A model generated the notes under the pieces. It saw only the letters and a list, made by a program, of their open reading frames with translations, had not been told where the DNA came from and did not search any database. A stretch of DNA of 36,726 bases. It comes from Pleurotus djamor (lineage: Eukaryota; Basidiomycota; Agaricomycetes; Agaricales; Pleurotaceae). The translations under genes and the position numbers were made by a program. Below, piece by piece: positions 32,010 through 36,726 of this stretch. Position 1 is the first letter of the stretch; every line of letters begins with the position of its first letter. Location of the stretch: positions 1-36,726 of the forward strand of contig JAPEVF010000457.1 of assembly GCA_029747585.1 (NCBI GenBank), in the 5' to 3' direction.

Positions 32010-35000
32010 TCAGGCCTTCGTTCTCAGAAAGACAGAGAACCTCGACTTGCGAGGAGTTGTGGACTTGACAAGATCAATATCGGAAACACTCTGTTCGTTC
32101 CCATGATGTTGGCCCTCCGTCTGTGCCTTCTTATCCTTCGACACATTGAGCGTATTGGTCAGAACAGACCAAAGATTGTTCGCGCTCATCGATCGTTCAT
32201 CGTCGCCATTCAACGGAGCTTCAGCGAACCTTGCCAATCTCCTCGCTTCCTGGGTATCTCGCCTTGCAGCGATACTACTTGGAGGCGGCCTCTCCTGACC
32301 ATCAAACACCCAAGCCCAAGCCCACGTTCCCGAAGTAGCCAATAGCCCTTCCTTCACCCCCTTCTTCTCCATCTCGCTCTGTGAAGCAAGTCCATTACCG
32401 GTCTGGAACATCTTTGTCTTGAAGATAGGTTCCTTCTTCGCACGTTCAAGTTGCCTGTGTCGTTCCTTCTCAACCGCTTTGGTAGCATGCGCGAATTTTC
32501 GATCAAATTTGGCTTTTCCTTCGAGGTACCGCCGAACGGCAAGCTCGGACAGATCGCCAACGATGTCATGAGGGATTTTGAATGCGTCGAGGTCAGCTTC
32601 AGGTTCGAGGGCTCTTATGACACCTTGTGTGGACACACGTTCACGGATAATGGTGTCTTTCCAAGAGGGGGAGTTCTATATGTAAGAAATGACTTCGGTC
32701 AACGTGGTGCAAGGGCAAAACACAAATAATAGCTTACGATCGTGTCAAGATAGATGCTTCCATCTCCTGCTTGCCGAGGCTCGGGCAAGATTTCAGGGGG
32801 TGGCGAGCTACTCGTAGAGGCTTCATGATGAGTTTCTAACACCAAGGACCGGTCGGCTTGACCAAAGGAAGAAGCACGATGTCTGGAATGTCTCCTCACG
32901 ACTGACGAGATCCTCGTCACACCGGCTGAAAGTGAGCGGCGCAGTGACCCATTCTTGTGAGGGTGTTTATCATCATCGTTCTCTACAACAGCAGGTTTCG
33001 GCGAACCGTCTGGCCCTGACCTTATTGATCCAGAAGTCATAGACCGTTTGTGTGATCGCGTTCGTAAACTCGTGGCACGGGGAATGAAAAATGTTCCGCT
33101 AGGAGAGGGGAGAGGGCTGTCGGGAGGAGAGTGATTCATCCCTGTGACGTGTTTACAGAATGCTGCCATCGACCGGAAGCAGAATTTGCCTGGGGTAGTG
33201 AATGAGAATAGCACTGGTAGGACGTGTGCGGTATCTAAGTGAATTGAAGGTAAGTAAGAGATGTATCTGCTGAAGTGCGAAACGCGTACCATCGAAAACC
33301 TGGAGGTGCACCTGAGTGGGTGGGTATCGATCCTCTATTCCGTCTAGATGAGGATATAGCGCTCGCGATTCGGGGCGAACGGGGAACCTTGATGGATACG
33401 CAGCTTTATGGGCTCTGCAAATAGATATTAGGGTTCCTCAAGGCAGACCAAGGTAACCCATGACATACGTATAGATGATTTCATCACGAAGCACTTCCTT
33501 GTCACTGACAATGAAGAGCAGAGGGGGTAGGCCACCGAGGTACGATAACGCAGAGCTGATGAGAGGATGAACAATCAAGTTGTTAGGCGTGTACAACTGG
33601 ATCTGGTGGTCCAGCGTCAGCGTTTCGCCGTCTTTCGTGACGATACTAATGGTCTGATCATCTAACTGTGGGACAGCGGTGGTAGTACCGACATCAACCG
33701 GGGCAACGGAGGCAGAAGAGTTCTTGCGAGAGCGAGAAGGAGCTGGGACGTTTAGACGGGATGCATCGTGACCAAGGTGGAGAGCTTGCTTGAAACGAGA
33801 GCGTAAGGAGGCGCGCACTTTGTTCGTCATCTCGTCTGAAGGTGGAGGCCATAACGACGAGGGCTTCTGGAGAGACAGTCCATACGCCGGTATGATGTCC
33901 TAAATGACAAAATGAGTACATGAATAGTACACCATGACTTGGAGACATACTGTCGCAGTGTTCAAATGGATGCTAGGGAACGAATGGGTTAGGTCACACC
34001 ACGGAGAAATCAAAACGCCTCCGGCTGGCATGGGAAGTTTCGTATCTCGAATGACCTGCAAGAGGGCAAGCGAGAGTCCGCCACCAGCGGAATCACCGGA
34101 GATTATAATGTGTCCTGGTTTGACAGGGCGATGGGCGGCCTCCGCAGGAGGTCGTATGAGATAGAGATCTAGGGAAAGGTGAATGATGAAGGCTGGAGAG
34201 CAGTCCGGAGGATATCGTACACGCAGCAAGTGCATCTTGTAATGCGCAGGGGAAGGGATATTGAGGAGCAAGCCGGTAGTTGATAGCTACAATATTTGTG
34301 AGCGTGAAGTTGAGATTGGATATGTCGTGTGACTGACCGAAAACTCGCCCATTGATCTTGCGCGCATACCGTTGGATGCTATATCGTTCTTGGTCCACGC
34401 TACCAAAGTAGTAACCGCCTATACCGCAATAAACAACAGTGGCAGTCGGACACTGTGAGGAGGACATACCACCGTGTAAATATAGGATACATCTCATCTC
34501 GTCCATTTCCTCTTCATATTCGCCAGAGTCTTGATTTTCACCGACCGACACTCTGTTCAAGTCTGGTGTCTGCTTTGCTTTCTCCTGCATCTTGTACCTA
34601 CGCTTGGCTTCCCGCCAATCCTTCTTGGCAGCAATCCATTGGGCATCCACGCTACAGAAGTCACGATGAGGTCATACTTCGGAACGGAGTGAAGAGAAGC
34701 TCGGAACGAAAGACGCACCCGTTGATACCTCGCACTTGCCACCACTTGACTCCGCCTACGACTCGCCGTGCCATGTCCTCACCTCCGAGCGCTTGGATGA
34801 GATACCCTGCGGCCTGTTCGCAAGACGACAGCGGAACTAGTAGGCGAACCACGCGGACCCATGGTGGTGATGGGATTCGGGTATTGGAGAAGTCTGTGGG
34901 CGGGTTTTGAGGACAGGTTGAATGAGAACGATAAGTCTAGCGTACCTTGGACCTCCTCAACGGTATGACTGGGGTGCCCTATCAGTCTGGTATGAAGTCA

Positions 35001-35266
35001 AGGACTCGCGTGCCCAACTCACTATGTGGATGCTTCAAGGAAAGCCTTGGAGGCGTATGAGAAGGTTATATCAATAGAATGAGATATCCACGCACTTTGA
35101 TGATGGTAAACGCCTGGTCATATAGCAACTCCTCCTGTCTGAGTTGTGTGGTCTTCCCATCTCGGATATCTTGCTTGACTCTATCGAAATAGTGCTTCAC
35201 CAGAGTTTCCAGCACAATTGGCCCTATCTTCAGCCCAGCCTGCGTTGTAAGCGTATTGACGCGCAT
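32010..35266 (-). CDS. HSL-type alpha/beta hydrolase (esterase/lipase) with long C-terminal tail
   Basis: About 12 exons and roughly 870 residues. I start at 35266 (MRVNTLTTQAGLKIGPIVLE); an upstream Met at 35441 is in another frame. After an N-terminal helical part (VKHYFDRVKQDIRDGKTTQL, GYLIQALGGEDMARR, KWWQVRGING) comes the hydrolase core: CILYLHGGGYYFGS (oxyanion HGGG), AINYRLAPQYPFP, ISGDSAGGGLSLALLQ (nucleophile Ser) and GGVLISPWCDLTHS. The acid is expected near FIVSDKEVLRDE, and the His near DTAHVLPVLF. This is the hormone-sensitive-lipase group, acting on short-chain or steryl esters. A Ser/Arg-rich insertion (about 75 residues, SRSRKNSSAS) lies before the acid region, and more than 300 residues of low-complexity tail follow the catalytic His, ending FSVFLRTKA. 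The tail looks disordered and phosphorylatable. Confidence 0.83.
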
Positions 35267-36425
35267 AGGAGGATGTGGTCGGGGTCAACGTTGTGTCGAT
35301 CGTAGGCCACTGGCGCGTATGGTTGATGACCACAACAACGGTTTCAGAATGGGCGCAACGTGAGACACCGCCTTTATCGCAGGAAATGGGGAATGGAGGG
35401 GATAAAATGAACGTCAGGATGAAAGCTGTTGAGGTGGGCATATCTATATCAAGTTTTCAGAAATTCGGCCCAAGATGTGTAACGCGGTATAACGTTAAGC
35501 GAGCACACCGAGCATGTTGACGCACCACAGACGATTCAGGGTTCGTCGGACTGTACCCCGCATGCACCTCGAAGCCATATGGTGAGGTTCCCCGCGTTCT
35601 ACCAGATTTCAAGGAGGAGGGGAGCCAACAATGAACGCCGAGGGAAACGGAGGGGTTCCGTATCTATCACACGCATCTTCTTGATTGAGCTCGGAATGTG
35701 TAATGACTCTATCGCTCTGCACGATGATCTATGCAGGCTATAACCAAGCTGTAATGCAAGTCTAATGCGACATACGGAGCTGAGAACGATCGGGCAAAGG
35801 ACTGAAATTTATTGACATTATATATATGGAGATGTAGGAAACAAACACTACTTATTGGAAGCCCCAGGGTTCCGTGCGTTGGCTGTCGCTTTTCGAAGAG
35901 GAGACGCACGGAGGACGAGTGGGAGCCTAATACAAGTTGGAGGGAATGATCATACCAGGGTATACGTATTGGGAGGAATACTTAGTCCATGAAATAGCTC
36001 CGTGGATCTCAGCACCATGTCGTTGTAAAGCCAGATTATATGCAGCAGGGGACGCAACAGAGTGCGACGAACGGACTTTGGAGTAGGCGATGCTGTCGTT
36101 TTGACCGAGGGACGATGATAGTAGGTACTGCTGAGTCCTCGTCTGTACATTGGGATAGATAATATTGGCCCGCGACAAGGCCAAGCAGACGTTTGGATTA
36201 CAGACACTGTGTGTAACGCGACGCGAGAGACCAAGCAAGCCAACTTGGATGGGATGGGATGAGACCGAGGCCCATGAACATAGATGCGTATAAGGCTGTC
36301 TCCTCGCCGCACCGGTTTGGACGCATTTAAAGTGTGAGTGCCAACCACTGCAACGATATCCATGGTGACCTCGTCTGTGGAAGCCAGCTTCGTGAAGGAG
36401 GTCGATGAAGCCAAGGCGTTTATTG
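35267..36425. other. Region without a supported gene
   Basis: Over 1.1 kb. Open frames of up to 190 codons overlap each other on the minus strand (35927-36499), but their composition looks non-coding (Ser/His/Arg-rich, two frames equally open, no domain). This is probably the 3' region of the partial gene at the right edge and the promoter of the hydrolase. Confidence 0.4.
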
Positions 36426-36726
36426 TCACTTTTGCCATGTTCGAAGAGCGATCGCATGTTGTTCTGTAGTGTCAATCGCAGTAGATGGGCCGACTTCAAC
36501 TCCAGCCACGGAGACCTTTCGCAGTGGTCGGCTAACCCTCTCGAACTGGTACTGCACCTCTTCTTCCAATACGTCTGGCTCAGCCCAGCGCCGTAAGCAT
36601 ATGTATTACATCACACGAGAAAGGGCCCCGGTTGCCAACGTAGGGTCAATCGTGAGCCATTGACGTGTAGTTGTTGTGACCATCGGCCTTCAAGCTTCAA
36701 GGCCTCAAGGGCTCGATTGCAATAGG
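36426..36726 (-). CDS. C-terminal end of an unidentified gene, cut by the window edge
   Basis: The minus strand reads EEEVQYQFERVSRPLRK and continues to HAIALRTWQK with a TGA at 36426-36428. A likely intron of about 40 nt (about 36583-36624, gtgtgatg...gagccag) joins this to an upstream exon with LKLEGRWSQQLHVNGSRL. The amino-acid make-up is charged and coding-like, unlike the surrounding frames. The product cannot be named. Upstream exons lie outside the window. Confidence 0.4.

Noticed and set aside
35927..36499. A 190-codon minus-strand frame and an overlapping 162-codon frame
   Set aside because: Both frames are equally open and composed like random GC-balanced DNA. No motif or splice logic supports either, and the real coding signal at 36426 onward is in a third frame.

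Overview
The window is nuclear DNA of a filamentous fungus, most likely an agaricomycete basidiomycete. Genes are broken by many introns of about 50-60 nt with GT...AG ends, and the gene set (flavocytochrome b2 paralogues, F-box and BTB proteins, GH92 mannosidase, DUF3328/UstYa, a Kex2-repeat precursor) is fungal. Scattered N bases, dense at 22.6-23.4 kb, mark a draft assembly. All exon joins were made by eye.

Left block (0.7-9.3 kb): two copies of a gene pair. One partner is a lyase of the isocitrate lyase/PEP mutase superfamily (complete at 4164-5579 minus; a 3'-half fragment at 710-1196 plus). The other is a cytochrome b5-FMN dehydrogenase of the flavocytochrome b2 family (1390-3790 minus and 7153-9330 plus, both apparently intact). 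Both flavocytochromes end in tripeptides that fit a peroxisomal signal. A role in glyoxylate/oxalate metabolism is a reasonable inference.

Next (9.5-13.7 kb) is a divergent pair of distant paralogues with a hydrophobic segment set between charged helical regions; I do not recognise the family. A secreted GH92 alpha-mannosidase follows (14.2-17.4 kb), then three minus-strand genes (uncharacterised, BTB/POZ, F-box), a TMEM70-like mitochondrial protein and the dynactin p25 subunit.

The most striking locus is 23.9-27.7 kb. A secreted precursor made of about fourteen Gly/Tyr/Trp-rich segments ending in Lys-Arg, separated by acidic spacers, is transcribed head-to-head with a single UstYa-type (DUF3328) oxidase gene. 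This matches the core logic of dikaritin RiPP pathways: a Kex2-processed repeat precursor plus a UstYa cyclase. The UstYa protein has an Arg in place of one His in each of its two HxxHC motifs. The precursor reading frame is broken once near 25.2 kb, which could be an assembly error in the repeats.

The right block (28-36.7 kb) has an APH-like phosphotransferase with a possible peroxisomal signal and a 9-nt microexon, an aquaporin with altered NPA boxes, an HSL-type alpha/beta hydrolase with a long tail, and a partial gene cut by the window end.
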